Shown piece by piece: positions 43,951 through 53,832 of a stretch of 64,000 nt of DNA. A program made the translations under genes and the position numbers. Position 1 is the first letter of the stretch, and each line of letters begins with the position of its first letter. The notes below the pieces were generated by a model. It saw only the letters and a program-made list of their open reading frames with translations, did not search any database and was not told where the DNA came from. The DNA comes from Gemmatimonadota bacterium. GTDB taxonomy: Bacteria > Gemmatimonadota > Gemmatimonadetes > Longimicrobiales > Gaopeijiaceae. The stretch lies in the NCBI GenBank assembly GCA_022823145.1, contig JAJDXS010000083.1:173774-237773 (forward strand), in the 5' to 3' direction.

Positions 43951-44886
43951 ATGATCCCCCACCTGAGGGGACGCGAACGGGCGCTTGAGTCCTTCGGCCT
44001 GACGGGCCGCCGGGCCGAGTGGATCGCGCTGGCGAGCCTGCACGGCGGCGTGTTCACCCGCGCGCAGCTTTCGGACTGGCTCGGGGCCAGCCGCTTCAAG
44101 GTGCTCCGGCTCGTGCAGGCCCTGACGGAGCGAAGGCTGTTGACCGAAGAGACGGTTCGGGGCCTGAAGGTCTGCCGGGTCTGCGCGCGCGGCATCTACC
44201 GGGCGCTCGGTGCCGAAGATGTCCGTATTCGGAAGATCACCTCGACCGAGGTGGCCATTCGCCGCCTGCTCTCGTTCGACTACGTGATCGAGCATCCGGA
44301 CCTGCCCTGGCTCCCGACCGAGCCGGAGAAGGTGGGCGCGTTCGAGGCGCTCGGCATCCACCGCTCCCTGATGCCCGTCCGGGTCTACCGTGGCGCGGCT
44401 GGTGGCGCGCGGCGCTACTTCCCGCGCGGGATGCCCGTGGCGCTGGACGCCGGCCGCGCCGTGTTCGTCCACGCCGACCCCGGCTACGACACTTCGACGG
44501 CGCTCCATTCGTGGCGGGACCGGCATCGGAGGCTCTGGGAAGCACTGAGGGAGGATGGCTTGTCGGTCGAGGCCGTCGGGGTCGCGTGCGCCCGGAGACC
44601 GCTTGACCGGGCGCGGACGATCCTCGGGAACTGGACCAATGCGAACACGGCTCCACGTCCCGCGCATCCGCCCGGGACCGTCGCCGCGGCCCGGCGCGAG
44701 GCCGCACGAGTCGAGAATGCAATCCGGGGCATGGACGACGCGAAGGTCGAGGAACTGGGCGGACTCAACGGCTGCCTTCGCCGCCTCGTCGAGATGCGGG
44801 ACCTGCTCCGTTCAGCCCGTCCCAAAGGCACCATCGACGGCCATTCAGTATGGCGTTCGAGCCGCCTGTCGGGAGTCAGGATTTGA
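43951..44886 (+). CDS. Replication-relaxation family winged-helix protein
   Basis: 311 residues from the ATG at 43951 (GAGGGGAAC upstream). The N-terminal ~80 residues form a winged helix (LTGRRAEWIALASLHGGVFT, then DWLGASRFKVLRLVQALTER), and the rest matches the replication-relaxation pattern (LSFDYVIEHPDLPWLPTEPEKV; YDTSTALHSWRDRHRRLWEAL). Relatives are encoded by conjugative plasmids and integrative elements, where they take part in DNA relaxation or replication. It sits between the palindrome cluster and a VirD4-like gene. Confidence 0.75.
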   Translation: MIPHLRGRERALESFGLTGRRAEWIALASLHGGVFTRAQLSDWLGASRFKVLRLVQALTERRLLTEETVRGLKVCRVCARGIYRALGAEDVRIRKITSTEVAIRRLLSFDYVIEHPDLPWLPTEPEKVGAFEALGIHRSLMPVRVYRGAAGGARRYFPRGMPVALDAGRAVFVHADPGYDTSTALHSWRDRHRRLWEALREDGLSVEAVGVACARRPLDRARTILGNWTNANTAPRPAHPPGTVAAARREAARVENAIRGMDDAKVEELGGLNGCLRRLVEMRDLLRSARPKGTIDGHSVWRSSRLSGVRI

Positions 44887-45190
44887 GCGCCGTTTGGCGG
44901 AGCCCGTTGCCGATCTGGAGGTGTGAATCTGACATCGGGGTGCTTGTGCAGGGAAAAGCCGCCTGGATGTGCGGAGCGCAGGGTCCGCAAGTCGCTGGAC
45001 GGCTTGGGATTGGGCCACGGCCCTCGGATCGCCGGTGCCGATCCGGGTCTCCGGGCCGTGGACGGGAGCGACCCGGCCCTTTGGGATGCCTGTTGCGGCA
45101 TCGGGTCGGTTCGGCATGTGCAAGCCCATGCCGCCCTCCCCGCCGGGTCGCTCCCGTACCAGCGATCCCTACGGGAAGGTTGAAATACCG
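44887..45190. other. Gap without a supported gene
   Basis: 304 bases. Open frames here have poor starts and no domain features. No repeat or hairpin stood out. Confidence 0.4.
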
Positions 45191-47212
45191 ATGAAGCTCA
45201 GCACGCTCGTCATCATCGGATCGGCCGTCGGCGCCGCAGCCGGACGCGCCATCGGCGCGCCGTTCCCCGGCTTGGGCGAGAACCCCTATCTCGACCTGAT
45301 CGCTCACCACGATCCGGGCATCCACGCCGCGATCCGCGTCTGGTACCACGCGGCTCCCGCCGCGGCCGTCATCCTCGCCGGAAACCTCTGCCTCGCGGTC
45401 TGGAGGGTCTGGTTCCAGCCGCTCGTGCGGATCGTCCGCCGGGGCAGGCTGCCCAAGTGGCCCACGTCGCCGAACGACGACGCTCCCTCGCTCGTGATCG
45501 GCGAGACGCACCATCCGACCGTCGCGCGAGAGAGCGACCGGCCCTCGTGGCTCGTCGTCCCCGAAAAGGGGCTCTATACCGGGGTGCTCGTCGTCGGGGC
45601 CGTCGGCACCGGCAAGACCACGGCCTGCATGTACCCGTTCGCCAAGCAGCTTCTCTCGTGGCGGGCGGACGATTCCAAGCGGCGTGCGGGCGCGCTCGTG
45701 CTCGAAGTCAAGGGAGACTTCTGCCATCAGGTTCGGAGCATCCTCAACGATGCCGGGCGCGGCGGCGACTACCTCGAAATCGGGCTCGGGGGCTCGTGGC
45801 AGTGGAACCCGCTCGACGATCCGCTGCTCGACTCCTACTCGGCGGCCTACGGCGTCGCGTCGCTCATCAACCAACTCTTCGGCAAGTCCCGCGAACCGTT
45901 TTGGCAACAGGCGTACACGAACCTCGTGCGGTGGATCATCGAGGTGCATCGCCTTCTGCCGAGCGGCTGGGTCACGCTCCGGGACATCTACCGCTGCACC
46001 GTAGACGCGGACCTACTTGGACGGAGGATCGCCGAAGCGCGGGAGCTCGCGGACCGGCTCCGTCCGCTTCGCGCCGTCATCTCGCACGAGGACATGATCG
46101 CCCACCCGCAGGCGCTGGCGGAGTGGGCATGGGAGCGCGTCCCCGGCACCGGCAACGTAGGGTGCCGTCTCGACCCGGAACTGCGCGCGCGGCTCGACGA
46201 ACTCGGCGTCGCCTACGAGACCGAAGCGACCGACGGAGGGGCGGGCCGAGAGGTCGCCGAACAGGTCGAGGCCATCGACCGGTGGTACTCCCACGACTGG
46301 ATGGCGCTGGACGCCAAGCTCCGCACCTCGATCGTCGAGGGCATCAGCGTCTTTCTCTCGCTCTTCGACCAGCCGGAGGTCGCGGGCGTGTTCTGTCCTC
46401 CGCCACCTACCGAAGCCGTGCCCGCCGAGTACCACGATGCCGCTGGCAACGGCCATCCCGTGCCGGGCTTGCGCCGGAGGCTGCCGCCGCTCGCGCAGTT
46501 GATTGACGAGGGCAAGGTCCTCGCCCTGAACATGCCCGCCGGAGCGAACCCGGCGCTCGCCCGCGCCATCGGCGTGCTGCTCAAGAATGCCTGGATGCAG
46601 GCGCTGCTCCGGCGGCCCGCCGAGGCCGCCCGGAGACCCGGGCGGTACATGCGGCCCGCCGTGTTCATCTGCGATGAGTACCAAGCGTTTGCGACCGTGG
46701 GACAGGACGACCCGTCGGGCGACGAGAAGGCGTTCGCGCTGACCCGGCAGTGCCGCTGCATCCCCATCGTCGCCACGCAGTCGCTCTCGTCGCTACGCTC
46801 GGTGCTTCCCTCGGGCGAGGCGTGGCGCACCCTCGTCCAGACGCTCCGTACTCGGATCTTCCTGTCGCTTTCCGACGAGGCGTCGGCCCGGATCGCGTCG
46901 GAGATGTGCGGTTCCGTCATGAAGACGCGGGCTTCGTACACGTTCACCGAGACGACGGGGAGGCCCGAGTTCTCGCTCCTGTCCGGCCGCGCCGGGGGCG
47001 GACGGGGCACCATGGGCGCAAGCAAGTCGTTCCGCCGGCAGAGCGAGCCGGTGTTCACGCCGCGCGAGTTCTCGCTCTTGGCCAACTACCAGGCGATCTG
47101 CCTCCCCTACGATGGGGTCAAGTCGCTCCCAGCCCGCCGCGTCTACCTGAAGCCGCACTACCTGCCGAGGGAGACCGGCTACTGGCGGCTCCGCGAGAAG
47201 GGACGGATATGA
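45191..47212 (+). CDS. VirD4/TraG-like type IV coupling ATPase
   Basis: 673 residues from the ATG at 45191. Two N-terminal membrane helices (~4-20 and ~53-75), then the P-loop ATPase: Walker A GAVGTGKTTACMYPF (136-150), KGDFCHQVRSIL, Walker B AVFICDEYQAFAT and the sensor ATQSLSSLRSVLP. Coupling proteins bring relaxed DNA to a secretion channel during conjugation. No relaxase or channel genes lie nearby in this window, so the element may be mobilisable, use a host channel, or use the ATPase for another purpose. Its stop overlaps the ATG of a short leader into the integrase frame. Confidence 0.85.
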   Translation: MKLSTLVIIGSAVGAAAGRAIGAPFPGLGENPYLDLIAHHDPGIHAAIRVWYHAAPAAAVILAGNLCLAVWRVWFQPLVRIVRRGRLPKWPTSPNDDAPSLVIGETHHPTVARESDRPSWLVVPEKGLYTGVLVVGAVGTGKTTACMYPFAKQLLSWRADDSKRRAGALVLEVKGDFCHQVRSILNDAGRGGDYLEIGLGGSWQWNPLDDPLLDSYSAAYGVASLINQLFGKSREPFWQQAYTNLVRWIIEVHRLLPSGWVTLRDIYRCTVDADLLGRRIAEARELADRLRPLRAVISHEDMIAHPQALAEWAWERVPGTGNVGCRLDPELRARLDELGVAYETEATDGGAGREVAEQVEAIDRWYSHDWMALDAKLRTSIVEGISVFLSLFDQPEVAGVFCPPPPTEAVPAEYHDAAGNGHPVPGLRRRLPPLAQLIDEGKVLALNMPAGANPALARAIGVLLKNAWMQALLRRPAEAARRPGRYMRPAVFICDEYQAFATVGQDDPSGDEKAFALTRQCRCIPIVATQSLSSLRSVLPSGEAWRTLVQTLRTRIFLSLSDEASARIASEMCGSVMKTRASYTFTETTGRPEFSLLSGRAGGGRGTMGASKSFRRQSEPVFTPREFSLLANYQAICLPYDGVKSLPARRVYLKPHYLPRETGYWRLREKGRI

Positions 47213-47331
47213 AGCGCGCGGGGGGCTTCCCCGGTGAGGCAACAGCCGGTCGCGCGGCTGGCGGACAAGCCGCGTCCCCGCGAGCTTTCGGGCAGGCGGA
47301 TCGTGCAGTCCATCGAGAGAGGAATCGAACG

Positions 47332-48492
47332 ATGGCACGCACGAAACGAGGTCGGCGCAGCTACAGCGCCGGCGAATGGGGCCGGAACCGGGTCCGGGTC
47401 TTTCCCGATCCGAAGACCGGCCTGCTTCAGATCGAGTGGCGGGAGAACGGGCGCAGGCTGAGCCGGTCGCTGAAACACCGCGATTGGGCTCGCGCGAAGC
47501 GGCAGGCCGACGAGGCCGCCGCGGGCTTCGCGGTCCTTGAGCCCAACGGCGAGGCCGAAGCCGAGCCCGAGCCGCTCACGCTGGGGACGCTTTTTGAAAT
47601 CTACGGTGAGGAGGTGACGCCCACGAAGGGCGAGAGGACCCGGCGGCGCGACAGGGTCGCGGCCGCGATGTTTCTCGACTTCTTCGGCAGGGACCGGAGA
47701 CCCGCGACACTCTCGCAGCGCGACTGGGACCGGTTCATTCAGGCGCGGAGAGCGGGCAGGGCCGGACGCTCGGGCCAGCCCGTCGGCAACCGGACCATCG
47801 CATGGGACCTGACCTTCCTGATGACGGTGCTCAACTGGGCCGCGAGGTCCCGGGACGAGCAGGGGAATCGCCTCCTCGACTCCAACCCGCTGAAGGGACT
47901 CAGGAAGCCCAGGGAGAAGAACCCCAACCGGGTCGTCCTCACCGAGGGCGAGTACCAAGCGCTCCTGAAGGTGTCGCGGCAGGTCGGATGGCGGTTCCAC
48001 GTCGCCCTCGTGCTCGCGCACGAAACCGGGCACCGGATCGGGGCAATCCGCAAGCTCCGCTGGCCGGACATCGACTTCGAGGACAAGACCATCCGGTGGA
48101 GGGCGGAGCACGAGAAGACGGGCTACGAACACACCACGCCTCTGACCGCCGAGGCGCTCGCCGCCTTGGAATACGCGCACCGGATGAGCCGAGGGACCGG
48201 CAATGCCCCGGTGCTGCCCTCGCCGAGGGATGCCATGAGGGGCATCAGCCGCGTGTGCGCGCATAACTGGTGGAAGAAGGCTCAGACGCTCGCGAGACTG
48301 GAGCCGAAGCCGGGCCGGGGTTGGCACGCGTTGCGGCGCAAGTTCGCCACGGACCTGATGGATCTGCCGCTCAAGGTCCTCTGTGAGCTTGGCGGATGGA
48401 AGAGCCCCCAGACGGTGCTGCGCTGCTATCAGCAGGCCGACGCCGGACAGCTTCGGACGGCGCTGGAAAGCCGCCCGAGGGCTCGCACCTGA
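47332..48492 (+). CDS. Tyrosine recombinase / integrase
   Basis: 386 residues from the ATG at 47332 (AGAGGA upstream); an in-frame ATG at 47211 overlapping the previous stop is the alternative start. N-terminal arm-binding segment, SAM-like core-binding domain (~83-175, with DRVAAAMFLDFFGR) and catalytic domain with R235 (HETGHRIGAIRKL), K262, H332-x-x-R335 (WHALRRKF), W356 in the H/W position (LGGWKSPQT) and nucleophile Y366 (LRCYQQ). It is complete and should integrate and excise the island. It lies at the right end of the island, as integrases commonly do. Confidence 0.92.
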   Translation: MARTKRGRRSYSAGEWGRNRVRVFPDPKTGLLQIEWRENGRRLSRSLKHRDWARAKRQADEAAAGFAVLEPNGEAEAEPEPLTLGTLFEIYGEEVTPTKGERTRRRDRVAAAMFLDFFGRDRRPATLSQRDWDRFIQARRAGRAGRSGQPVGNRTIAWDLTFLMTVLNWAARSRDEQGNRLLDSNPLKGLRKPREKNPNRVVLTEGEYQALLKVSRQVGWRFHVALVLAHETGHRIGAIRKLRWPDIDFEDKTIRWRAEHEKTGYEHTTPLTAEALAALEYAHRMSRGTGNAPVLPSPRDAMRGISRVCAHNWWKKAQTLARLEPKPGRGWHALRRKFATDLMDLPLKVLCELGGWKSPQTVLRCYQQADAGQLRTALESRPRART

Positions 48493-48501
48493 AATCCCAA
48501 T

Positions 48502-48640
48502 CGGAGGGAGTCAAACGGAGGGAATCGGGCCGCCAAATCCCGTAAACTCAAAGAACACAGGAAGATGACGATCTGTGTGAGTGTGCCGGGGTAGGCGGGT
48601 TCATCCGGGTCGGGGAGCTCAGGCAGGTTCCCGACCCGGA
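48502..48640. repeat. Short direct repeats and 12-bp-stem hairpin downstream of the integrase
   Basis: CGGAGGGA occurs at 48502-48509 and 48516-48523 (14-bp period). At 48603-48641 ATCCGGGTCGGG and CCCGACCCGGAT form a perfect 12-bp stem with a 15-base loop. This may be a terminator or part of the attachment region. No tRNA gene is visible. Confidence 0.5.
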
Positions 48641-48752
48641 TGGATTCGCCGCGCCCGAAGCGCCCCTTGTGTCCCCCATTACATTACGGATCAGCGATTG
48701 ATATCTCCAGGAATCCGGATAGGGATATGTGGCAAGAGACCATGGGAGGGCT

Positions 48753-50540
48753 ATGAGTCTGGTCGAGGAACTGCTCGCCGATGCTTCATTCGACCTCGGG
48801 TGGAGCCTTATCGAGAGATTCGCGGTTCTGATCCGCGAGTCGGGTTCGCCTGACGAGAGGGCCGCTGCCCACTTCATCACCTCGCGCCTGCAGGCGCTGG
48901 ATATTCCGCACGAACTGCATGAGCCGCAGCTCTTCATCTCCGTACCCCGCAGCGCTTCACTCGAGATGGACGACATCACGATGGTCGGGAAGCCGCCATC
49001 GTTTTCCGTTTCGACCGGTCCGAAAGGACTGACCGGTGCGCCGATCCACGTCCCTGCCGCGTCGATTCGCAATGCGTCGGAACTGTTCAAGTCGGCGGTG
49101 GAGGGCGAGTTGCCGGATGTCCGCGGCAAGGTGATCGTCACCGAGGGCTACCCCATGCCCGTATCGGTCGCAAGGTTCGAAGCGGCCGGAGCGGCGGGGC
49201 AGGTGTACATCAACCCCGGCGTCAACATTCACTGGGGCATCTGCACGCCGATCTGGGGTGCCCCGGACGAGTCTGAACTCGGTCGAAAGCCGTCCACGCC
49301 GGTTCTGGCGATCAACCGGACCGACGGTGACCGGTTGATCCAGGCCATGGAAGACGGGCTCGAGCAGGTCACGCTGCACACGGACCTCGACGAGGGATGG
49401 AGCGCGTGCCCGCTTCCCGTTGCCCGGATCGACGGTGCGGAAGAGGAGTTCGTACTCATACACGGCCACTACGATTCCTGGGACATCGGGATCGGCGACA
49501 ACGCCGTCGGCAACGCGACCCTGCTGGAACTCGCGCGGATCTTCCACAGGCACCGTGAAGGGCTTCGCCGATCCGTCCGAATCGCGTGGTGGCCCGCACA
49601 CTCCACCGGGAGATACGGCGGATCGACCTGGTATGCCGACAACTTCGGGGTCGATTTGCATCAACGGTGCGTGGCCACCGTGAACATCGATTCTCCGGGC
49701 TGCTGGGGCGCCACCGAATACGACGAAGTGCCGTGGATGGCCGAAGCCGAGGATGTGTGCCGCGCATCGATCCAGTCGGTGGCGGGCATCGATCCGGGAC
49801 ATCAGCGTCCGTTGCGGGCCGGTGACTACTCCTTCAACAACCTGGGAATCAGTTCGCTGTACATGCTTCTCTCCAACATTCCCGAAGAGGAGCGCGAGCG
49901 GCTCGGCTTCTACCCGGTGGGGGGCTGCGGCGGCAACATCGCGTGGCATACCGAGCGAGACCGCATCGACATTGCGGATCGCGCCAACCTGGAGCGCGAT
50001 CTCCGCGTGTACCTGAAGACAATCGGCGAACTCGTCACTGCCGAGGTGATCCCGCTGGACTACCGCAGAACGGTGACCGAGCTGGACGAAGCCCTGCAGT
50101 CCTATGAACCGCTGGCCGCGAAACGATTCGATCTGACTGCGATTCGGCGTGGACTGGACGCTGTCGCGAAGCGTCTGGAGGAGATCTACCCGAAGATCGA
50201 GGCCGGCGAGGTGGACGCTGCCACGGCCAACGAACTCATCCTGAAGCTCGGCCGCTTTCTGGTGCCCATGGGCTACTCCGAGGAATCGCGGTTCAGGCAC
50301 GATCCGGCCACTCCGCGCATGCCCATTCCAAGGCTTGCGAAGCTGCACGGTCTCGAGGCAATGGAAGAAGACGAGCCGGAGCGCGTCCTGCTCATCAAGA
50401 CCGGACTCCGCCGTCACGCGAACGAGATCGCGCAGTCTCTCGGGGAGGCGTTGTGGCTGCTCGATCTCCTGGTGCCGCCGCCGAAGGTGGAGCCTCCCAA
50501 GCCCAAGCGCCGGAAGAAGAAGCCCGCGAGGAAGAAGTAG
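48753..50540 (+). CDS. M28-type metallopeptidase with PA-like domain
   Basis: 595 residues from the ATG at 48753 (GGGAGGG just upstream). No signal peptide is visible. A PA-like insert (~95-205: GELPDVRGKVIVTEGYPMPVS) precedes the catalytic part: FVLIHGHYDSWDIGIGDNAVGNATLLELAR with metal-binding H and D, VRIAWWPAHSTGRYGGSTWY, and IAWHTERDRIDIADRANLERD near the end. A Lys/Pro-rich tail follows. It resembles co-catalytic zinc aminopeptidases. The usual Glu pair after the first metal loop is replaced by PAHSTG, so catalysis may differ from classic members. Confidence 0.82.
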   Translation: MSLVEELLADASFDLGWSLIERFAVLIRESGSPDERAAAHFITSRLQALDIPHELHEPQLFISVPRSASLEMDDITMVGKPPSFSVSTGPKGLTGAPIHVPAASIRNASELFKSAVEGELPDVRGKVIVTEGYPMPVSVARFEAAGAAGQVYINPGVNIHWGICTPIWGAPDESELGRKPSTPVLAINRTDGDRLIQAMEDGLEQVTLHTDLDEGWSACPLPVARIDGAEEEFVLIHGHYDSWDIGIGDNAVGNATLLELARIFHRHREGLRRSVRIAWWPAHSTGRYGGSTWYADNFGVDLHQRCVATVNIDSPGCWGATEYDEVPWMAEAEDVCRASIQSVAGIDPGHQRPLRAGDYSFNNLGISSLYMLLSNIPEEERERLGFYPVGGCGGNIAWHTERDRIDIADRANLERDLRVYLKTIGELVTAEVIPLDYRRTVTELDEALQSYEPLAAKRFDLTAIRRGLDAVAKRLEEIYPKIEAGEVDAATANELILKLGRFLVPMGYSEESRFRHDPATPRMPIPRLAKLHGLEAMEEDEPERVLLIKTGLRRHANEIAQSLGEALWLLDLLVPPPKVEPPKPKRRKKKPARKK

Positions 50541-50571
50541 GGGAGATTACCCGCCCACCGGCGGAGGGCCG

Positions 50572-51306
50572 TCAAACCGTGGCAGCATCCAGCCTCTTGC
50601 GAGGTGTGGGATATGCGGCGGCCGACGGCGCCATTTCGGTTGCCACCAGGGTTTCCGCGAGCTTGAGAGACGCCAGGACGGGATTCACGACCGGCACGCC
50701 CAGTTGTTCCTGAAGGTCCCGGGCCACGTCCAGGAAGCCCATCGTCATGCAGCCGAGCACCAGTGCGTCTGCCCCGTTGCGCAGCGCGCGCCGCCCGGCC
50801 AGCTCCAACTCGCCCACAACCTCGTCGCGACGTCCTCGCAGCTCCAGCACGGGGACATCCACCGCCAGCACCTCCGAGAGGAAACCGTCCAGACCGTGAC
50901 CGCGCATCTGACGCCTTATCGCCGGGACGACCCCATCCACCACGGTAAGCACCGCGAACCGCGACCCCAGTTGCGCGGCCAAGTGGGCGCTCGCCTGCCC
51001 GGGCCCCACGACCGGGATGGCCGTCACCTCCCTGGCTCCGCTCAGTCCCGGGTCCCCGAAACACCCGACGATGATGGCGCCCGTGCCTTCCGCCTCGAGA
51101 AGCGGTGCGGCCTCGAGGAGCCCCGGAACCGACAGGTATTCCTCGGCGGAGGATTCGATCGAGGCGGGCCCTCTGGGCCAGTCCCGTACCGAGACGGAAG
51201 TCCCCGGGGCGGCATGGCGCTCGAGGTAGCCTCGCCGCCGTTCCAGTTCGCCGCCACCCAGCGGACCGCGTGACATCGGGCCCGGGATGAAATACGTCAC
51301 ATGCAT
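50572..51306 (-). CDS. Asp/Glu/hydantoin racemase family protein
   Basis: 244 residues from the ATG at 51306 (GGGAGG five bases upstream). The fold uses two catalytic cysteines; here they are in AIIVGCFGDPGLSGARE (~74-90) and ADALVLGCMTMGFLDVAR (~180-197). Members racemise amino acids or hydantoins by removing and returning the alpha proton. It converges with the peptidase gene 31 bases away, which suggests amino-acid or peptide metabolism. Confidence 0.88.
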   Translation of the reverse strand: MHVTYFIPGPMSRGPLGGGELERRRGYLERHAAPGTSVSVRDWPRGPASIESSAEEYLSVPGLLEAAPLLEAEGTGAIIVGCFGDPGLSGAREVTAIPVVGPGQASAHLAAQLGSRFAVLTVVDGVVPAIRRQMRGHGLDGFLSEVLAVDVPVLELRGRRDEVVGELELAGRRALRNGADALVLGCMTMGFLDVARDLQEQLGVPVVNPVLASLKLAETLVATEMAPSAAAYPTPRKRLDAATV

Positions 51307-51462
51307 GTCGGCCTCCCGGCGCGGCGCAACCGCGAAGGCCCGATTTCGGGCCACCGCGGCGCAACCTTGTCCAACAGGTAGAATAGTGTCAGCCTTACTA
51401 GTTCGTCAGATCATTCGACCTGATCAGCAGGGCAAACAAGAGGAACGAAGGGAACGAAGGGC

Positions 51463-53814
51463 ATGAGGAAAGCATCGATCATTGCGGTTCTGGCTATCGG
51501 CGGCCTCGGCGTTCCGGGGCTCGTGAATGCGCAGGGCTTCGCGTCAAGCGTTGCGGTAGCGGGTGACGAAGTTCTGGTAGCCCAGATCCGCGGCGGCGAG
51601 GCCGGGGGCGGAGTCGTGTACATCTACACGCAAAGCGGCGGAGATTGGGTCGAGACTGGAAGTCTCACGCACCCCGAGCCGTCCGAGGGCGACGGCTTCG
51701 GGATTAATCTGGCGGTGTCGGGAGACCGGCTGCTCGTTGCGGCCGTGAACCCGAGGTCCCCCGAGACCGCAGCCGTTCACGTCTATTCCAGAAGCGCCGA
51801 CGGATGGAGCCACGATGGCCAACTGGTCGGCGAAGGCGTGCCGGAGGGCATGATCCTGGGAATGGCCATCGCGGTGAGCGGAGACATTGCAGCCGTCGGC
51901 GGAGGTTCCCAGACGGGCGCGGGGACCGTATTCATCTTCCGGCAGGCAGATGGCGCCTGGGTCCAGGAAGCCGTGCTCGAATACCCGGGCAGCGACGAGA
52001 TGTCCGGCTTCGGGGGCGCGCTGGCCCTGTCCGGCGGCACACTCGTCGTGGGTGCCCCCCTCACCGCCTCGCGTTCCGGAACCGCCTACGTCTTTGAAGA
52101 CGGAGCGGACGGCTGGAGCATGACGGCGGAGCTGACGTCCGATGGCGGCGAGAATTCCTTCTTCGGCATTTCGGCCAACATAAGCGCGGACCGCGTTCTG
52201 GTCGGTGCCGGCAGCCCGTTCGACCAGCCCGGCAGCGTCGTTGCCTTCACCCGCCAGGACGGCGAGTGGACCGAGGCCGGCCGCCTCGCGGCCTTCGACG
52301 GGGGCGGCGGCGACCAGTTCGGCTCAACGATGGCCACCGATGGCCAGACCCTGTGGGTCGGCGCGCCCGGAGCGAACGGGCGCAGGGGCGCCATCTACGA
52401 GTTCACCGGCAGCGGCCCGGACGGCTGGACATCCGTCAGCAAGGTGACGGCACCCGAACCCGAGGCGGGCGACTGGATGGGCACCGTCGTCGCCCACGCC
52501 AACGGCGTGCTTGTCTCCGGAATGCCGCGCGACGACTACGGACTCGGCACGGCACTGATCTTCGACCGGACCGCCGAAGGCTGGAGCGAAGGGCGGTCCG
52601 TCTTCCGCGAGGCCGAGGGCTTCGACCCGGTGCTCGGCGGCGAGGTGACGTGCGCCGAAGGCGAGGCCACCGTGTTCGGCTGCAGCGACGTCGACCTGGT
52701 CTCGTTCGTCCCCGTCGAGGATCTGGGCGGCGCCCGGGGCGTGCGCGTAAACGACGTCTGGGGCTGGACCGACCCCGTCACCAGCCGCGACTACGCCATC
52801 GTGGGGCGCATGGACGGCACCTCGTTCGTGGACGTCACCGATCCCGTCAATCCCGTCGTGGTCGGGAACCTCCCCAAGACCGAGTCGTCCCCCGGGAGCG
52901 CCTGGCGCGACATGAAGGTCTACATGGACCACGTCTACATCGTCGCCGACGGCGCCGCCGCCCACGGCATGCAGGTCTTCGACCTCACCCGCCTTCGCGA
53001 CTTCTCCGGCACCATGCTGACCTTCGACGTCGACGTCCACTACGACCTGCTCCACAGCGTCCACAACATCGTCATCAACGAGGAGACCGGCTTCGCCTAC
53101 GCCGTCGGTGCCAGCGGCGGCGGCGACACCTGTGGCGGCGGCCTCCACATGATCGACATCCGAGAGCCGAAGAACCCGACCTTCGCCGGCTGCTTCGCGG
53201 ACCCCAACACCGGGCGCCGCGGCACCGGCTACTCGCACGACGCCCAGTGCGTCATCTACAGCGGCCCCGACGAGGAGCACGCCGACAAGGAGATCTGCTT
53301 CGGCTCCAACGAGACGGCGCTCAGCATCGCGGACGTCACCGACAAGGAAAACCCGGTCGTGCTTGGAATGGCGAGCTATCCCAACGTCGCCTATACCCAC
53401 CAGGGGTGGCTCACCGAAGACCAGTCCTACTTCTACATGAACGATGAGCTGGACGAGGTGCAGGGCCTCGTGTCGAACACGCGCACGCTGATCTGGGACG
53501 TGCGCGACCTCGACGAGCCGCTGCTGCTCAAGGAGCACTTCTCGGAGAACACGTCGAGCGATCACAACCTCTACATCAGGGACAACCTGATGTACCAGTC
53601 GAACTACAACAGCGGGCTGCGCGTCTTCGACATCACCGACATCGAGAATCCCCGCGAGGTGGCCTTCTTCGACACCGTCCCCGGCGAGGACTCCCCCTCG
53701 ATGGACGGTTCCTGGAGCAACTATCCGTTCTTCGAGTCGGGCATCATCGTCGTCACGTCGGGCCGCCAGGGGATGTTCCTGGTCAGGAAGCGCGACCGGA
53801 CTCCGGTGTCGTAG
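51463..53814 (+). CDS. Secreted choice-of-anchor-B-type protein with FG-GAP/propeller repeats
   Basis: 783 residues. Signal peptide to ~24 (GLVNAQG). The N-terminal half (25-400) is a run of FG-GAP-like repeats (ALSGGTLVVGAPLTASRSGTAYVFEDG). The second half is a LVIVD-type propeller of the choice-of-anchor-B kind: DVWGWTDPVTSRDYAIVGRMDGTSFVDVTDPVNP, SSDHNLYIRDNLMYQSNYNSGLRVFDITDIENP and MDGSWSNYPFF near the end. It is probably a secreted or surface adhesion/binding protein. It is followed by two more propeller-like secreted proteins on the same strand. Confidence 0.85.
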   Translation: MRKASIIAVLAIGGLGVPGLVNAQGFASSVAVAGDEVLVAQIRGGEAGGGVVYIYTQSGGDWVETGSLTHPEPSEGDGFGINLAVSGDRLLVAAVNPRSPETAAVHVYSRSADGWSHDGQLVGEGVPEGMILGMAIAVSGDIAAVGGGSQTGAGTVFIFRQADGAWVQEAVLEYPGSDEMSGFGGALALSGGTLVVGAPLTASRSGTAYVFEDGADGWSMTAELTSDGGENSFFGISANISADRVLVGAGSPFDQPGSVVAFTRQDGEWTEAGRLAAFDGGGGDQFGSTMATDGQTLWVGAPGANGRRGAIYEFTGSGPDGWTSVSKVTAPEPEAGDWMGTVVAHANGVLVSGMPRDDYGLGTALIFDRTAEGWSEGRSVFREAEGFDPVLGGEVTCAEGEATVFGCSDVDLVSFVPVEDLGGARGVRVNDVWGWTDPVTSRDYAIVGRMDGTSFVDVTDPVNPVVVGNLPKTESSPGSAWRDMKVYMDHVYIVADGAAAHGMQVFDLTRLRDFSGTMLTFDVDVHYDLLHSVHNIVINEETGFAYAVGASGGGDTCGGGLHMIDIREPKNPTFAGCFADPNTGRRGTGYSHDAQCVIYSGPDEEHADKEICFGSNETALSIADVTDKENPVVLGMASYPNVAYTHQGWLTEDQSYFYMNDELDEVQGLVSNTRTLIWDVRDLDEPLLLKEHFSENTSSDHNLYIRDNLMYQSNYNSGLRVFDITDIENPREVAFFDTVPGEDSPSMDGSWSNYPFFESGIIVVTSGRQGMFLVRKRDRTPVS

Positions 53815-53832
53815 GCAGGCGGACATTACCCG

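Noticed and set aside
44923..45183. Small gene between the replication-relaxation and coupling-ATPase genes
   Set aside because: GTG start with almost no spacing to a ribosome site, composition like an out-of-frame shadow, no domain.
48493..48752. tRNA gene as integration target of the tyrosine recombinase
   Set aside because: No T-arm or cloverleaf could be drawn here; the visible hairpin is a plain stem.
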